From Cytobacillus oceanisediminis 2691 (GTDB lineage: Bacteria > Bacillota > Bacilli > Bacillales > Cytobacillaceae), in assembly GCF_007678455.1 (NCBI RefSeq), contig NZ_VEEP01000012.1, forward strand, positions 1 to 64,000: 64,000 nt of DNA. The letters are read 5' to 3'. Made by a program: the position numbers and the translations under genes. Within the stretch, counting starts at the first letter, position 1, and each line of letters starts with the position of its first letter. The notes under the pieces were generated by a model, which saw only the letters and a program-made list of their open reading frames with translations, was not told the DNA's origin and made no database searches. Shown here one piece after another: positions 1-7,308 of the stretch.

Positions 1-1024
1 GTCCTTTCCATTTACCTGAACTGGCCTCTGAAAGATGTAATCCAGCATGGCGCAATAGAGAATTACCATGCGCAAAATCACTGAGGTCACCTGATTCTCC
101 AAGAATGCCTGCAAGTGCAATTTCACTAATTCCTTTGATGGCAAGCAAATTTCTTGCGAAAGGAATTTGTTTAAGTAGGGAAGTGACTTCTTGTTCAACT
201 CGTTCAAGTTGCACAGTGGCTAAATCAAACTCTTCAATTAACTGTTCCAAGTGTAGTTTATAAGCTTCGAGTGCTTGTCGAGTGCCGACTGAATGCACAG
301 CTAATTCAATTAACGCTTGTGCTTTTTTTATCCCAGGTTGTCTTTTCATTTGGGATTTCCAGCCTTCAACGATATCGACTGCTTTCATGGAGCGAAGTTC
401 AAGTGGTGTCGGGAATAGGCGAAGAGTCGCCATAGCTCCTTTGCCTTTAACATCTTTGAATACCTGTCGAAGTTCTGGAAAAACAATATCGACCCAACGG
501 TTGATTTGATTGATGGCACTAACAAGTCTCTTAACCGTCATATCACGGTTAGACATTAAAACTCTTAGTTTTTCAAAGGTCTCAGAACTATGACGAATAA
601 AGGAATAATAACCATTCTTGACCATATCAGCGATGACGAGAGCATCTTTTTTATCACTTTTCGATCGGCTATTATCACGGTTTTCTTTATTCTTTTTGAC
701 GAGATGAGGGTTTACAGTTACTGCTTCAATGTCTTGGTCATAAAGCCATTTTGAAAGGTTAATCCAGTAATGTCCTGTAGGTTCCATCCCAACGATAGTG
801 GAAGCAAATCCTCTTAAGGTTTTTAACTGGTTTATCCACTGTAGTAATTTAGCAAAACCTTCTTCATTATTTTCAAATGTAAGTGGATCTCCGACTATTA
901 TTCCACGGAAATTCACAGCTCTAGCTACGTGTAATTCTTGTGCAATATCCACACCAACCACAAGGTGGCTATCTGAAATTCTTTCTATTAGTTGATTTTG
1001 TTTGTCCTGCATTTTAAACTTCAT
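1..1024 (-). CDS. IS110-family transposase, C-terminus cut by window edge
   Basis: This is the first 341 residues of a DEDD-type transposase of the IS110 family, which moves its element through a circular intermediate guided by an element-encoded RNA. The N-terminal RuvC-like domain shows GVDIAQ with Asp26, then GMEPTGHYW and an SDKKDALVIAD segment carrying further acidic residues. Near the window edge a Transposase_20-type stretch appears (LLAIKGISEIALAG followed by GLHLSEASSGKWKG). The start at 1024 is preceded by AGGAGG at a normal distance. The frame agrees at both ends I read, so the visible part looks intact. It is clearly related to the complete transposase at 3094-4389 but is not a recent copy. 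Confidence 0.9.
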   Translation of the reverse strand, partial: MKFKMQDKQNQLIERISDSHLVVGVDIAQELHVARAVNFRGIIVGDPLTFENNEEGFAKLLQWINQLKTLRGFASTIVGMEPTGHYWINLSKWLYDQDIEAVTVNPHLVKKNKENRDNSRSKSDKKDALVIADMVKNGYYSFIRHSSETFEKLRVLMSNRDMTVKRLVSAINQINRWVDIVFPELRQVFKDVKGKGAMATLRLFPTPLELRSMKAVDIVEGWKSQMKRQPGIKKAQALIELAVHSVGTRQALEAYKLHLEQLIEEFDLATVQLERVEQEVTSLLKQIPFARNLLAIKGISEIALAGILGESGDLSDFAHGNSLLRHAGLHLSEASSGKWKG

Positions 1025-1131
1025 AGTAAGGGTTCCTCCTAGGGTTTTGAGTTAGAGTGGTGTCTATACTCATATCTTACTGAGGGACCTTATTTTTTTC
1101 AAAGTTGAGAATTAGCTCTCTACAGGAATTC

Positions 1132-1158
1132 TAAAGGGGCAGTAATGTTGAAGAAGAT
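1132..1158 (+). repeat. Dispersed hairpin repeat, left part missing next to the IS
   Basis: The stretch CTAAAGGGGCAG followed by TAATGTTGAAGAAG matches the right two thirds of the hairpin repeat found between the following genes. The expected left arm (TTCTTATTGAA) is absent. Its place is taken by sequence belonging to the upstream end of the IS110 element, which suggests that the element lies against or inside this repeat. Confidence 0.5.
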
Positions 1159-1191
1159 GAGATGCGACTTTATTAAAAAGGATGGATAGAT

Positions 1192-1599
1192 GTGGATAAA
1201 ACGTTCGAAGAATATATACTTAGTATGAATAAAAGAGCTGTTGAATATGCTAAGTCTTTTGATAAAGACTTTAATTATAAAGAGGATAACATAGAAGATT
1301 TGGAAGAAATATTAGATTATTACTCTAATGATTTAAAGAGTGAAATGCCTACTGAAAATCAAATATATTCAATGGCTTTGATATGGGGTGCTTATCTCGG
1401 ACAAATGATAAAAGAACATGTCAATCCGGCACTAAACTGGGTTAATGAAGATGTATTTGATGATGGAGAAATTATTCACCTTAAATCTGGAGAAAATAGG
1501 ATTTTCCCAATTGATAAGGTCTACAAGAGATTAATAAATGGTAAAGAAGATAACATAATCTCTTTTTATAAGGTCATTAAAGAAGAATTCAATAATTAG
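1192..1599 (+). CDS. Conserved small soluble protein, possibly DUF3806-like
   Basis: An acidic 135-residue protein with no signal peptide and no membrane segment. The GTG start at 1192 follows an AAAAAGGATGG ribosome binding site. The middle (MALIWGAYLGQMIKEH, then NPALNW) recalls DUF3806-type proteins, in which a short helix and a strand carry an N-P-A pattern, but I cannot confirm membership. It is a single gene closed by its own terminator and lies in a run of small accessory genes, several of which belong to families used as immunity proteins in toxin systems. That role here is only a guess from context. Confidence 0.55.
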   Translation: MDKTFEEYILSMNKRAVEYAKSFDKDFNYKEDNIEDLEEILDYYSNDLKSEMPTENQIYSMALIWGAYLGQMIKEHVNPALNWVNEDVFDDGEIIHLKSGENRIFPIDKVYKRLINGKEDNIISFYKVIKEEFNN

Positions 1600-1615
1600 T
1601 TTTTAGGTTAATTAA

Positions 1616-1650
1616 GTGGGTTGATCCAAGCAGGATTGATTCACTTTTTT
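1616..1650 (+). terminator. Intrinsic terminator, TTGATCC/GGATTGA stem
   Basis: GTGGGTTGATCC pairs fully, with several G-T wobbles, with GGATTGATTCAC across a five-base loop, and TTTTTT follows. The TTGATCC stem recurs behind other genes of this region. Confidence 0.8.
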
Positions 1651-1714
1651 AGAAACTACTTTGAAACTAAAGAGACAGTTATGTTTAACAGGGCTTAATG
1701 AGGTGAGGAATTTG

Positions 1715-2077
1715 TTGAAAAGAGAAATGAAATTTTTAAATCGTTTATCAAAAAGAGCCAAAGTATGTGCATCAGGAGTAATCATAAGTTTATTGAGTAT
1801 TTTTATTGCGGATTCTTCCCTTATGTTTTTTAGCGTAGTTTATTTACTTGGAGTATTTTTAATCTTTATCAGTACATTTATTGGTATTGAGAAATTTAAT
1901 AAAAATTCAATAGGAGAGATAATATCAAGTTTTGCTTTGGTATTAATTATGTTAGGAGTATTTGCACCTATAGGTATTAGCCCGAAATTTTATTATGTTC
2001 AATTCGCAGGAGCTACACTGATGTTGGTCGGAACAACATTAAAAAGTCCAAAAAAGACCATCGATAACAATCCTTAA
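1715..2077 (+). CDS. Small four-helix membrane protein of unknown function
   Basis: About 120 residues with a basic N-terminus (KREMKFLNRLSKRAK) followed by four hydrophobic segments, so it should sit in the cytoplasmic membrane. I place the start at TTG 1715 because AGGTGAGG lies six bases upstream; the same frame opens at TTG 1661, but that codon has no ribosome binding site. The protein ends in a short hydrophilic tail (KSPKKTIDNNP). I do not recognise the family. It is a single gene between two intrinsic terminators. Confidence 0.5.
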   Translation: MKREMKFLNRLSKRAKVCASGVIISLLSIFIADSSLMFFSVVYLLGVFLIFISTFIGIEKFNKNSIGEIISSFALVLIMLGVFAPIGISPKFYYVQFAGATLMLVGTTLKSPKKTIDNNP

Positions 2078-2087
2078 ACTAATACAT

Positions 2088-2118
2088 GCGTTGATCCGGG
2101 AGGGATTAATGCTTTTTT
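2088..2118 (+). terminator. Intrinsic terminator, TTGATCC/GGATTAA stem
   Basis: GCGTTGATCC pairs over ten positions, wobbles included, with GGATTAATGC, and TTTTTT follows. A hairpin repeat begins ten bases later. Confidence 0.8.
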
Positions 2119-2127
2119 GTTGAATTC

Positions 2128-2164
2128 CTTTATTGAGCTAACGGTGCAGGTTAGTTGAACAAGA
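2128..2164 (+). repeat. Dispersed hairpin repeat
   Basis: TTATTGAGCTAAC and GTTAGTTGAACAA are near inverted copies around GGTGCAG. It follows the terminator of the gene upstream. Confidence 0.7.
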
Positions 2165-2266
2165 TGATTTTATTTGGTTCAAGAAGGAATTATTTAAAGC
2201 TCGTAGAAAGTCTTAGTGTACAAGAATCATTGATAAGCTAAAAATCCAATTAAAAGGAGATTAAAG

Positions 2267-2641
2267 ATGAAATTCTTGTGTTTGGGTTACCTTAGTCCAG
2301 AGAAAATGAATGTTCTCCCGAAAGGTGAAATCGAAGCTATTATGAGCGAATGTAGCCTCCACCTTCAGAAATTTTATTTGAGCGGTCAAGTGATTATGGA
2401 TGTTGGTGTGGAAACGGAAGTCAAATCCATACGGCGTGAGAAAGGGAATATCAAGGTAACGGAAAACGCTTTAGTCGAGTTTGACGAGAGAATAGGTAGT
2501 GTGTTCCTAATAGAGGCTAATGATATGGAAGAAGCAATACGTATCGCATCTTTACATCCGACCACACAGTTTGATGCTGGAGAGGAATTAGGCTGGAGGA
2601 TAGAAATTAGGCCAGTACACTATTTCGAAAAGAGTGAGTAA
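2267..2641 (+). CDS. YCII-domain (DGPF-type) protein
   Basis: A 124-residue protein of the YCII/DGPF family, small dimeric alpha-beta proteins of unclear activity that are often encoded near ECF sigma factors. The family pattern is visible throughout: MKFLCLGYL at the start, a LxxxGxV turn, VKSIRREKGNIKVTENAL in the middle where most relatives have TDGPF, then VFLIEANDMEEAIRIASLHP and an EIRPV end. The DGPF tetrad itself is replaced by NALVEF, so the usual family signature is lost. AAAGGAGATTAAAG sits directly before the ATG. No sigma factor gene is near. It is a single gene followed by a strong terminator. Confidence 0.8.
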   Translation: MKFLCLGYLSPEKMNVLPKGEIEAIMSECSLHLQKFYLSGQVIMDVGVETEVKSIRREKGNIKVTENALVEFDERIGSVFLIEANDMEEAIRIASLHPTTQFDAGEELGWRIEIRPVHYFEKSE

Positions 2642-2655
2642 AAGAACATAACCTT

Positions 2656-2682
2656 GCATTCCTTAAACGAGGAATGCTTTTT
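2656..2682 (+). terminator. Intrinsic terminator
   Basis: GCATTCC and GGAATGC form a perfect stem around TTAAACGA and are followed by a five-T run that merges into the next hairpin repeat. Confidence 0.9.
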
Positions 2683-2718
2683 CTTATTGAACAATCGATG
2701 CAGTTTAGTTTAAGAAGG
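2682..2718 (+). repeat. Dispersed hairpin repeat
   Basis: TCTTATTGAACAA, then CGATGCAG, then TTTAGTTTAAGAAGG. It is the same repeat as at 2128, with the outer TCTTATT/AAGAAGG arms preserved. Confidence 0.65.
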
Positions 2719-2779
2719 AAAAATCGTCTTTTTCCAGAATAAGTATATATAAGATAATGCTTTGGACAGGAGGATTATT

Positions 2780-2887
2780 GTGAACGGAAAAAAAGCTTTG
2801 TGGAAATCCCTAATAAATAATGGGTTGTTGACTGCACTTACTGTATTGATAATGGGAATTATAGTACTCATTTATGTACTGATTTAA
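2780..2887 (+). CDS. 35-residue single-helix membrane peptide
   Basis: The GTG at 2780 follows ACAGGAGG at six bases, a very good ribosome binding site. The product has a basic N-terminus (NGKKALWKS) and one hydrophobic helix reaching almost to the C-terminus (LTALTVLIMGIIVLIYVLI). It has its own terminator at 2913, so it is probably an expressed gene rather than chance. No family was recognised; such peptides can be regulators of membrane proteins or type I toxins. No antisense RNA gene was identified. Confidence 0.5.
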   Translation: MNGKKALWKSLINNGLLTALTVLIMGIIVLIYVLI

Positions 2888-2912
2888 AAACTCTTACCTA
2901 TAAATATTTTTC

Positions 2913-2947
2913 AGTGTTGATTCAATATGGATTAACACTCTTTTTTT
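2913..2947 (+). terminator. Intrinsic terminator, TTGATTC/GGATTAA stem
   Basis: AGTGTTGATTC pairs with GGATTAACACT over eleven positions, and a seven-T run follows. It belongs to the same stem family as the terminators at 1616, 2088 and 8209. Confidence 0.85.
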
Positions 2948-2950
2948 GAA

Positions 2951-2991
2951 TTTCTTATTAAACAAACGATGCAGCATTCCTGTAATGAAGG
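2951..2991 (+). repeat. Dispersed hairpin repeat, diverged
   Basis: TTTCTTATTAAACAAACGAT, GCAG, then CATTCCTGTAATGAAGG. The left arm and GATGCAG core are normal while the right arm is degenerate. It lies directly upstream of the second IS110-type element. Confidence 0.55.
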
Positions 2992-3093
2992 AAAATGGAG
3001 TTTGAACAAAAAAATAACCTCTTGGTAGAATGAGAGAGTCCTGACGCTGGCCAGCAAAAAGGACAAATATCTCAAATAACAGGAGGCTTTAAA

Positions 3094-4389
3094 ATGAATT
3101 ATAACCAGAATAAGAAGATTGCTCAAATAACTTCTCAGACTCTTATTATAGGAGTCGATATTGCAAAATTCAAGCATGTGGCACGTGCCCAGGATTTCAG
3201 AGGAATAGAGTTTGGATCCCCGTGTCAATTTGAAAATACTAAAGAGGGAATTGAGCAATTTCTTAAATGGATTTCGGAAATCAAAAAAGAAAAGAGAATG
3301 GAAAAAGTGATGGTTGGCATGGAGCCTACAGGCCATTATTGGTTTAACTTGGCCCATATTTTAAAAGAAAACGGGATTAAATTTGTCGCTGTAAACCCCT
3401 TGCACGTCAAAAAAAGCAAGGAGTTGGATGATAACTCACCTACGAAGAATGATGTGAAAGATGCCAAGGTCATAGCTCAACTGGTCAAAGACGGAAGATA
3501 CGCAGAACCTACGATACCGCAAGGTGTTTATGCAGAACTCCGTGTGGCAAAGAAAATACGCGATCTTTTAATTGAAGACCTTCAAACGGTCCAAGGGCAG
3601 GTACACAACTGGATTGACCGGTATTTTCCGGAATTCCTCAAGGTATTTAAGAAATGGGAGGGTAAGGCTGCTTTACAATTCTTAAAGCTCTATGCCTTAC
3701 CCCATGAAATAGCTGAATTCACTGAACAAGAGCTACTGGTCCATTTGAGAAAATCCGTATCCCGGAGTGTTGGATTAAACAAGATCCGCGAGTTAAAACA
3801 GGCAGCCACTAAGTCCATCGGACTAAGGCAAGGTGCCAAGATGGCCAGACTTGAGCTTAAAACCATTCTGGCTAAGTATGAATTAATTCAGTTACAATTC
3901 GAAGAATTAGATTCAAAAATTGATGGTCTGCTTGATGAAATACCTGGTGTACCACAAATGTTAGCGATAAAAGGTGTGGGTAGGGATACAATCGCCGGCT
4001 TCTTCGCGGAAATAGGGGATTTAGGCGAATATAATCATCCCCGGCAAATTATCAAGCTGGGTGGCTTAAATTTAAAAGAAAATACATCGGGTAAGCACAA
4101 AGGAAAAACGACCATCACAAAAAGAGGTCGGAAGAAACTGAGGGCTCTGTTATTTAGGGTTTGTATGATTCTCGTTGCCAAGAATTCCGCATTCAAGGCA
4201 TTACATGTGTACTATACTCAACGTCCGGATAATCCATTAAAGAAGATGCAGTCTCTTATTGCTTTGTGTAATAAACTAATCCGGATTCTCTTTAAAATTG
4301 GTAAAAAGCAATTTGAATTTAATGAAGATAAGATGTTAAAGGACATTCCTCATTTGGCATTAGCCGCGAAGACGGAAATGGCAGCTTGA
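3094..4389 (+). CDS. IS110/IS1111-family DEDD transposase, complete
   Basis: A 431-residue transposase. The N-terminal DEDD domain shows IIGVDIAKFKH (Asp near residue 21), GMEPTGHYWF with the Glu, and DNSPTKNDVKDAKVIAQLVK with the later Asp residues. After a helical middle comes the Transposase_20 domain (LLDEIPGVPQMLAIKGVG, then IIKLGGLNL and GKTTITKRGRKKLRALL) that contains the catalytic Ser region of this family. The ATG at 3094 follows ACAGGAGG. Length and motifs are complete, so it is potentially active. IS110 enzymes cut and join DNA as directed by a bridge or seek RNA; the candidate RNA region here is the downstream flank. Confidence 0.93.
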   Translation: MNYNQNKKIAQITSQTLIIGVDIAKFKHVARAQDFRGIEFGSPCQFENTKEGIEQFLKWISEIKKEKRMEKVMVGMEPTGHYWFNLAHILKENGIKFVAVNPLHVKKSKELDDNSPTKNDVKDAKVIAQLVKDGRYAEPTIPQGVYAELRVAKKIRDLLIEDLQTVQGQVHNWIDRYFPEFLKVFKKWEGKAALQFLKLYALPHEIAEFTEQELLVHLRKSVSRSVGLNKIRELKQAATKSIGLRQGAKMARLELKTILAKYELIQLQFEELDSKIDGLLDEIPGVPQMLAIKGVGRDTIAGFFAEIGDLGEYNHPRQIIKLGGLNLKENTSGKHKGKTTITKRGRKKLRALLFRVCMILVAKNSAFKALHVYYTQRPDNPLKKMQSLIALCNKLIRILFKIGKKQFEFNEDKMLKDIPHLALAAKTEMAA

Positions 4390-4690
4390 CTTGGGTTTAT
4401 CTTAGAAAAGTAATAGTTCTTGTTTTATAGATTTTGATACATTTGAAGCACGGATTAGTCGGCAAAGAAACTAAATTACGGGATTAGACCCTGTGGTGCA
4501 GCATGGCTGACATCCACCTCATGGAAAGGTTGGACGAAGGAATTTGAGAGCGAAGACTCTGTGAGGCATGGGAGGGTTGACCTCCATGAGTAAATGTGGA
4601 CATCCACCAGTGCGGTTATATTTTTACTCATCCACCATTTTCTGTAAGGGATTGGTTAGTGGGTTATGGCTCTTTTTTCTTACTCAGTCC
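4390..4690 (+). ncRNA. Candidate bridge/seek RNA region of the IS1111-type element
   Basis: This 300-base stretch has no credible ORF but several potential stems: CATGGGAGG with CCTCCATG around GTTGA, GTGGA with TCCAC around CA, and the sequence ACATCCACC occurring twice, once near 4511 and again near 4610. In the IS1111 group the guide RNA is made from the region between the transposase stop codon and the right end, exactly this position. The ends, the fold and the targeting loops cannot be fixed from one copy. Confidence 0.45.
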
Positions 4691-4861
4691 AAAAACATCC
4701 TTTCAAGTGTAGATCCTCCATCTATATAGGAATTTACCGTTTGGTAAACCACTATGAAATTCTATGAAAACATGAGTAAATCGGCGTTTTCGCTTCATTT
4801 ATTGAGGGAGGATTGTTCAATAAGAGTTATTTCAAAAATAACTAAAAGGGTGTTTTAATAT

Positions 4862-5008
4862 ATGAGGTTTGAATATAAGTTACAAGGTGCTGGATGGGCA
4901 GATTTTTATATAGAAATTAATTCTCAAAGATTTACTTTTAGTCCCGGATATCTGACTGATGCATTAGGTGGTATTTTAAATGCCATAAAAGAAATCCATC
5001 CATTTTAG
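4862..5008 (+). CDS. 48-residue stub, probably truncated gene
   Basis: The product starts MRFEYKLQGAGWADFYIEIN and continues to NAIKEIHPF before a stop. The beginning resembles the N-terminus of longer bacterial proteins of about 140 residues in which a beta-sheet is followed by a W-rich second half; here that half is missing. The ribosome binding site (AAAAGGGTG) is weak. A hairpin repeat follows at 5038. It is either a remnant or a very short gene. Confidence 0.4.
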   Translation: MRFEYKLQGAGWADFYIEINSQRFTFSPGYLTDALGGILNAIKEIHPF

Positions 5009-5037
5009 CGAATGCTTATGTTTATTTAATCCCTTTT

Positions 5038-5073
5038 TTTTATTGTGCTAAAAGAGCAGGTTTGTTGAACAAG
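5038..5073 (+). repeat. Dispersed hairpin repeat
   Basis: TTTATTGTGCTAAAAGAGCA, then GG and TTTGTTGAACAAGG. The AGCAGG core and the TTGAACAAGG right arm are as in the copy at 2128. Confidence 0.6.
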
Positions 5074-5130
5074 GAATATTTTAAAACGCTATTAAAAGAG
5101 GATAAATAAAGGGGCTGGAGGGCAATTAGT

Positions 5131-6172
5131 TTGTTTCTCAACTATAAACGAAATAATAAATTTTCTTCTATATCAGGACACGTTAATAATACTTTCAATC
5201 AAGTAATTTGTTCCGGAGCTTCAGTTTTTGTTATTCATAATGATTCTATTGTTTTAGAAGAATATATAGGAATGCAATCCAACAAAAATGATGCTAGAAG
5301 AGTGCAGCAAGATACTCAGTTTCACGTAGCTTCAGTTAGTTAGAAAAAGCTATATTGGCTTTGCCGTAGCCTATGCTGTGTATTACGGTTACAAAGAAAG
5401 CATAGATGATTCCGTAATGAAATATTTACCTGAGCTTAAGGAGACTATTTGGGAAGCCACAACCATTAGGCATTTATTAACTCATACTCACGGTTTAAAC
5501 CAAAAGGAGGAGGTTGTATTTCGTGAGTATCCTCCTGGGCAGAACTGGACTTACCGTCAGGTTGGCATAGATGCCCTAACACAAATTGTTAAAAAGACTA
5601 CTTCTAGAACAGTATCTGATATTATTCAAGAGCAAGTATTTAGACCTTTAGGTTTTTCTGAATCCAATTGGTATGCACACAAGCACGAAAAACATGCGGA
5701 TGTAAACCTTAGACATGAGGAAGATGGGAATTGGAAAACAAGTGAAAGCACAGAAGGCGACAAAATGAATATGTATGTTTCCGCACGTGAATTGGCTTAT
5801 TGGGGTTATTTACACCTAAAACAAGGAAAGGTAGATGGAAAACAAGTTGTTTCAAAAGAGATCATAAAATTGGCTACATCTTTACAAAGCCCACTTACGT
5901 TGCATGAAGACCTACCGCAAAATGGTTTCTTGTGGTTTGTAAAAGACTTACCTGCTAAGCAATCAGAAATAGGGGCTGAAGTTCCGAAAGGTTCGTACCA
6001 GATACTAGGATATACAGGTGTTACTTTATTGGTAATCCCCCAGGAAAATCTGGTGGCCGTTCGTATGTTTAATAGTTTTGGCTCTCCTGAAGGATATGAT
6101 TATCTATCTGATGTTAGGTCTTTTGGAGACACTGTAATGAATTGTTTACAAAGAATATCAATTGATGTATGA
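5131..6172 (+). pseudogene. Frameshifted serine hydrolase (class C beta-lactamase family)
   Basis: Two ORFs, 5131-5343 and 5378-6172, are one broken gene of the beta-lactamase/D-Ala-D-Ala carboxypeptidase family of about 345 residues. Joining the frames gives HVASVRKSYIGFAVAYA, in which SVRK is the catalytic SxxK tetrad, and later the family's LLTHTHGL, WTYRQVGIDAL (the YxN region, here YRQ) and GYTGV (the HTG/KTG region, here YTG). The break is a tandem 4-bp duplication, GTTAGTTA at 5335-5342, between the Ser and Lys codons. TTG 5131 is preceded by GGCTGGAGGG. The gene therefore cannot make an active enzyme without a shift. The altered second and third motifs suggest that it was a divergent family member even before the break. 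Confidence 0.85.
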
Positions 6173-6209
6173 CCATTTCACACTGTATCAGGTGCTTAGT
6201 TGAGGTTCA

Positions 6210-6236
6210 GGGCTGTCATTTAGGCAGCTTTTCTTA
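6210..6236 (+). terminator. Intrinsic terminator
   Basis: AGGGCTGTC pairs with GGCAGCTTT across ATTTA using wobbles, and TTC/TTATT follows. It ends the hydrolase pseudogene and runs into a hairpin repeat. Confidence 0.6.
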
Positions 6237-6266
6237 TTTATCTAAGAAGCAGGATAGTTAAAAAAG
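6231..6266 (+). repeat. Dispersed hairpin repeat
   Basis: TTCTTATTTATCTAAGAAGC, AGGATAGTTAAAAAAG. The core GCAGGATAGTT is the commonest form in this region. Confidence 0.65.
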
Positions 6267-6345
6267 TAACCCAGCCAGGTTTTACACAAATAAATGAAAC
6301 TTTTTCCAAAATTTTACGTAATAATGAAGAAAAGGGGGAGTATTT

Positions 6346-6663
6346 GTGGGGAAGATTCTTAATATTGTTATAACTTTGGTTTTGATATTGGGGATAAACT
6401 ATGTAGTATCCCATTTTTTAAATGGAGCCTTTATAGATTACTCTTTTTTTGTAGGACTTATAACTTCAATAATAATTGGATTTTTCACTTCCAGAGGTGG
6501 CCTTACTACTCAAAATAGCAATATGTTGATCCAAGCTCAAACAATGTATAAAATGGCACCTGAAAAATTTAAAATCAGACCAAACTTTGCGTTATATACT
6601 GCAATTGCCTATACCATTCTTTCTTTAATAACAATGATTTTTGTTTACAGAGATTACTTTTGA
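6346..6663 (+). CDS. Small three-helix membrane protein
   Basis: A 105-residue protein. GTG 6346 follows AAAAGGGGGAG. Two hydrophobic helices (residues about 3-22 and 31-48) are followed by a hydrophilic middle (SRGGLTTQNSN to APEKFKIRPN) and a final helix ending in FVYRDYF. The layout suggests an inner-membrane protein with a cytoplasmic loop. I do not recognise the family. It is a single gene flanked on both sides by hairpin repeats. Confidence 0.6.
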   Translation: MGKILNIVITLVLILGINYVVSHFLNGAFIDYSFFVGLITSIIIGFFTSRGGLTTQNSNMLIQAQTMYKMAPEKFKIRPNFALYTAIAYTILSLITMIFVYRDYF

Positions 6664-6682
6664 TTTAGATTCTAATATCCTT

Positions 6683-6720
6683 ACATTTTGAACAAAAGAT
6701 GCAGGATAGTGGAAGAAGCA
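6683..6720 (+). repeat. Dispersed hairpin repeat
   Basis: CATTTTGAACAAAAGATGCA, then GGATAGTGGAAGAAGC. The GATGCAGGATAGT core is intact. Confidence 0.6.
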
Positions 6721-6746
6721 TAACAGTTTATTAGTGAGGGACATGG

Positions 6747-7202
6747 ATGCCCATTATTAAAAATGAACAATTTATCAAAGCTCCAATTGAACTCTGTTTT
6801 GACCTGGCAAGGAACGTAGATATACATACTCAAACTACTACTAAAACCAAGGAAAGAGCTGTTGGTGACATTAAAGAGGGATTATTGAAACAGGGTGATG
6901 TAGTTACCTGGGAAGCAATTCACTTTGGCGTTAAGCAAAGGTTGACTGCGAAAGTGATTATTATGGAAAGACCTCATAAGTTTGTGGATGTTATGGTAAA
7001 AGGAGCTTTTCAATCCTTTGTTCATACTCACCAGTTTATTGAACACCTAGATGGAACTATAATGACCGATATATTTGAGTATAAGTCACCACTTGGTATT
7101 TTCGGATCTGTAGCAGATACGTTGTTTTTAAAAAAGTATATGAGTGAATTTATTGCTACTCGTGCAACAGAATTAAAAAGGATTGCTGAGAAAAGAGTTT
7201 AA
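6747..7202 (+). CDS. SRPBCC-fold protein
   Basis: A 151-residue protein of the SRPBCC (START/Bet v 1-like) superfamily, which bind hydrophobic ligands or act on polyketides. The N-terminus (IIKNEQFIKAPIELCFDLA) is the standard first strand and helix of the fold, the middle has GDVVTWEAIHFG and ERPHKFVDVMVKGAF, and a long C-terminal helix begins near KKYMSEFIATRATELKRIA. This closely follows the subgroup often labelled cell division or cyclase-like proteins. ATG 6747 follows GTGAGGG. The ligand is unknown, and it is a single gene with no pathway neighbours. Confidence 0.8.
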   Translation: MPIIKNEQFIKAPIELCFDLARNVDIHTQTTTKTKERAVGDIKEGLLKQGDVVTWEAIHFGVKQRLTAKVIIMERPHKFVDVMVKGAFQSFVHTHQFIEHLDGTIMTDIFEYKSPLGIFGSVADTLFLKKYMSEFIATRATELKRIAEKRV

Positions 7203-7210
7203 CTTAATTC

Positions 7211-7239
7211 TTTTCAACTAAAGGGAGTTTAGTTGAAAA
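7211..7239 (+). repeat. Dispersed hairpin repeat with perfect arms
   Basis: TTTTCAACTAAA and TTTAGTTGAAAA are perfect inverted copies around GGGAG. It is the clearest hairpin of the repeat family, nine bases behind the SRPBCC gene. Confidence 0.8.
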
Positions 7240-7308
7240 AGGACGAAGTAAATAGAAGGTTATAATACATGGTGTATTCCATATAATCTCGTTTTGAAGG
7301 AGATGACT

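Larger units (their letters stand above)
2995..4690 (+). mobile_element. IS110-family (probably IS1111-group) insertion sequence
   Basis: The element consists of one transposase gene with a short upstream flank and a long structured downstream flank, the layout of the IS1111 group, where the guide RNA lies downstream. The bounds are approximate because these elements make no target duplications and have no terminal inverted repeats that I could fix by eye. Upstream there is a potential stem at 3039-3065 with GTCC/GGAC outside and GCTGG/CCAGC inside. Confidence 0.65.

Noticed and set aside
2932-3357. Minus-strand frame of 141 residues over the start of the transposase
   Set aside because: It lies opposite a clear transposase start and contains no recognisable domain; its composition is that of an antisense shadow.
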